Assembly (NCBI GenBank): GCA_002917075.1
Contig: NTMA01000071.1
Span: 145,463-209,462 of the forward strand
Direction of reading: 5' to 3'
Origin: Hawksworthiomyces lignivorus
Lineage: Eukaryota; Ascomycota; Sordariomycetes; Ophiostomatales; Ophiostomataceae
Length of the DNA: 64,000 nucleotides
This document shows positions 59,804 to 64,000 of this stretch, piece after piece (position 1 is the first letter of the stretch; the number at the start of each line of letters is the position of its first letter). The position numbers and the translations under genes are program-made. The notes under the pieces are model-generated. The model had not been told where the DNA came from, searched no databases, and worked only from the letters and a program-made list of their open reading frames with translations.

Positions 59804-62800
59804 AGAAGGGAGAGAGCAGAGATAGAGAGAGCGACTACAGAGCGAGAGATGGGGACAGAGAGGATCCTACCCCTTGACTATTCTCGCTCTAGCAAGCTAC
59901 GTGAGCCGAATGTGATTGGAATCATACGAAGGAGAGCTGTATCTCAAGAGAAGGTGGGAGGGGCAGTTTTCCGGACGAGGAGGAGGGGAGTTTAGCATTG
60001 CCGCAGGATGAAAGGAGGAGCCTTACGGTCCTGTTGGGCACCTTTTTTCTTGTTTATGTTTGCCTCTTGAGTTTTTGGTCTGCTTTCCTGCTGCTTCGTG
60101 TTTGTCTGATTTGGTGTTATCCATCTCCTTGTCCCCTTGTTATCTTTTTCTCTTTTTATCTCCATCTCCTTCCCCTCTTGTGCCAAGCAAACCTTTCCCA
60201 TCACCAAACTCTCCTGTCATATCAGTCTTCTGTCGCACAATCTCATACTCCCTGTCATCTTTTCCTTTTATTTGGTCTCTTGTTCTCTTTTTTTTTTTTT
60301 TTTAAAAAAAGAACCCCAAACAGCTTTTGCTTGTTTTTGCTTTTTTTGTGGGGCTCAAATCTGGAGTTTGACTTTCATGTTTGATTCTTGATTTTCTTTT
60401 CTCGTGTCGTTTTTCTACTTTTTGTTGTTTTGTTTGTTTCCGTTTTTCTATTTTAGCATTTACCACACCACCGGGCGTGTTGTTTTTGTTACTCTCTCTC
60501 TGTGTGAAATTCTTGAATTTTTGCCTTCTTTTTCTGATCTTTTTCCAATCTGAAAACGAGGATTTCGTCTGCTGCAGACAGCCGTCGAGAATTAAAAATA
60601 CATGACAAAGCATTATAGTAAACTGTTGTTCTGCATCATAAAGTGAAAATAAAATGCGTGCTGGAGATTGGAGATTAGACGGAGGGAAGGGCAGCTTGCG
60701 GACGAAAATGCACGAAAAGGCACTTAAAAGACGGTTGCTTAGGCGATGCTTCATACGCAGATTGTAATCTGGAACAGGAGGGCTAGGCCCTTCGCTTGTT
60801 CGCTGACGCTGACCTGGCCGACTTCTCCTAGCTTCTCTGACGTAGGGTTTCCCCCCCTCCGGTGCACGCCTCGCCCACCAACAACCACACGGCTTAGGCG
60901 CACCTGTTTGTCAGCTCGTCCCGCCGGGTGTGTGCTCCCTTACCTCAGCGGGACCAGATTTGTCCGCCAGACGCACAGCGGAAGGGAGGGGCAACGGCGG
61001 CGTTCCCTGCTGTTCTCCGCGCATTTCTGCGAGCAGCGATACGTAGTGTCGTAATTGTGTGTCGTTGTTGTTAGAGCTCCTCCCCCCCCCCCCCCCCCTT
61101 GGGCCCTTTTTTTGCACTGAGGGGTTCCTTTCCCTCTCCTTCCACGGCTCTCTGGCAATACGTCGTGCCCCTCACCCCGCAATGGACCTTAATTGCTTGC
61201 AAGCAAAAGAGCTGCCAAAGCTCCTCTTTGCACGCCGAAACACCCTGTACGCCGTCGCTTTCCAAGCAGAAAGAAGAATGTCTGATGTAAAAATATCGTC
61301 AAAAGGCCCACACAGTAAAATATGTCTTGGAGAGCTGCATGGAAACCTGGGGACCTTGTAGAATGCTGCGGCAGATAGCTGAGCTGCTTAGGCAATTTCG
61401 CAGCAAAAGCAATGAGAACAGCAACAAACGCGTTAGCTTGTAGATTGTAGAGAGGGAGCAAATTTGTTGTTCGTTTTCTTTGTTTCTGGGTCTTCTGGGT
61501 CGTCTGGGGTCGGTCTTTCCCTGCTTTGCTGCTAGTAGGAAGTAGTAATAGTAGGCTATTGCCATCAGACAGCAGCAGTAACGACGCAATTAGAAAACGA
61601 CTACAAATCCAGAAATTCTCCGGAGCTTCCTTCCCCAGGGTCACTACTAATTGGACTGCAGAGACCAAAGATATAAGAAATCAGTCTCGTCCTACTTTTT
61701 CTCCCTCTCCCTCCCACCCAAAAAGCCTCAACCTTTTTGGTCTTTTTACCATAAAAGCTACCAATTCCCTTGCATTTTCATCCTCTTCCCTTTCCTTCCC
61801 GTATACCTCTCCACAGTGTAAGTAGCAAGCTATCTGGTCCTCTTGTTTTGCTTTCTCTTTTTCTGCTTTTCTGCCGCTTAGCTGCGGATCATCGGGAGTA
61901 TTGCAGTGAGCCAGAGCCAGAGCTGGAAGTCAGAGCCTGAGTTGGAGGGAGAGCAAGAGTGGGAGCCCGACATAAATACGGGGCAGCCAAGCAAAAAGCA
62001 GCACCAGAGAGAGCTCTTTTTTCTTTTATGCCTCTCTCTTACGACAAAATGATCACCACTGTCAGTCCACTTGCATGCTGCAAAGCATCGCCGATCCAGC
62101 CAATGGACGTGTCCGAGAATGGGTTGTGCTCTCACTTCACAGCAGTCAAGTACTTTTATGCCTTTCTCTTGTCTCACTCAAATCTCAACCTCAAAAATTG
62201 GAGAATCGTACCTAGCTCCGGTTCTGTGGCACTCCTTTCGGTCTCTCTCTCTTGCTCTGCTTCTGCTCAAGCTCTCTCTTCTGCCTCGTCTTCTTGAAAA
62301 CAAACAACTGCTCGTGAAAAGAGAAAAATAAATTGTTTCGAGTGTTGCGTCTAATTGGAAGCTAACAATTCAACCTAGTAATTCTGTGTCCAATTTTGCC
62401 AGGAATTTCCCATTGCTGCCGTCGTTTGGCTTACAGGTATGTGAAACGAGCTTCGGAGCTGTTTCGGCAAGGTCTCCGCTACCTTTTACCCCCCCGCCGC
62501 TTGTCTCTGCCTTTCTGTCGCAGACTGCTGCTGCTTTTGTTTCTGCGCCGTCCTCTTGTTTATGCTTGCGGGGAGTGAAAATTGGAGAGGAATGTATCAT
62601 GGGACCCTGCCCGGAGCACGAGCATGGTGCATGAAGAGCTCTGGAACGCGGTTGCGGGGAAGCACTCTCAAGCAGTCAAGCGAGTGGGCGAGCAGGGGCA
62701 GCAAACAAAGCTATTATTTATATCGTCTTGTCGCCGATTTTGTGATCACTGCTGACCGCTGTCAGTTAGCGGTAGATAACCATACAAATTAATTTTCCCC

Positions 62801-62828
62801 CTTCGAGACACCCCACACATCCGTCACA
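59804..62828. other. Intergenic region with SCH9 3' flank and long PGI leader
   Basis: T-rich downstream of SCH9, with T16 at 60288-60303 followed by A7, and a C17 run at 61082-61098. Bases 61680-61816 are CT-rich. Two strong donors (GTAAGT at 61818 and GTATGT at 62437), the second just after a TTACAG acceptor, suggest spliced non-coding leader exons for the isomerase gene. No protein gene was recognised. Confidence 0.5.
61082..61098 (+). repeat. C17 homopolymer
   Basis: Run of 17 C in the SCH9-PGI intergenic region; no function is assigned. Confidence 0.85.

Positions 62829-64000
<1,172 letters not shown>

Overview
The window looks like nuclear DNA of a filamentous ascomycete (Pezizomycotina, probably Sordariomycetes). 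The reasons are short GT-AG introns (about 50-120 bp, one of 320 bp) often with CTAAC-type branch sites, very GC-rich coding exons with CT-rich leaders, and the gene content: a fused P450-reductase of the CYP505 type, Zn(II)2Cys6 factors, a HET-NACHT-ankyrin NLR, a secreted sedolisin, SCH9 and PSF2. No bacterial operons, CRISPR arrays or intact transposons were seen. Species cannot be told from sequence alone.

Layout, left to right. A partial Zn(II)2Cys6 regulator (-) runs off the left edge. It is followed by a GH47 alpha-mannosidase (+), an Mpv17/PMP22-family membrane protein (+), a decayed SNF2-like fragment and a mitochondrial dihydroorotate dehydrogenase (+). A SET-domain protein with a signal-peptide-like N-terminus (-) and an acyltransferase-3 membrane enzyme (-) come next, then about 7.9 kb without a convincing gene. 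The centre holds a CYP505-type fatty-acid hydroxylase (+), tail to tail with GINS subunit PSF2 (-). Then come a HET-NACHT-ankyrin NLR (-), a second Zn(II)2Cys6 regulator (-) and a cysteine-rich RING-like protein (-). After 5.5 kb of gene-poor DNA there is a class-II P450 (+) and a sedolisin protease (-). After another 6.3 kb come the AGC kinase SCH9 (+) and, running off the right edge, glucose-6-phosphate isomerase (+).

Most genes are unlinked housekeeping functions: N-glycan trimming, pyrimidine synthesis, replication, TORC1 signalling and glycolysis. They are interspersed with accessory genes (NLR, P450s, protease, acyltransferase). I see no biosynthetic cluster with a backbone enzyme. The most interesting locus is the NLR. 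It is full length, has visibly lower GC and different codon choice from its neighbours, and has an intron exactly between HET and NACHT that carries a 20-base homopolymer flanked by two possible splice donors.

Exon boundaries were placed by hand from splice consensus, reading frame and family conservation. All of the introns given keep frame, but none is confirmed by transcript data.
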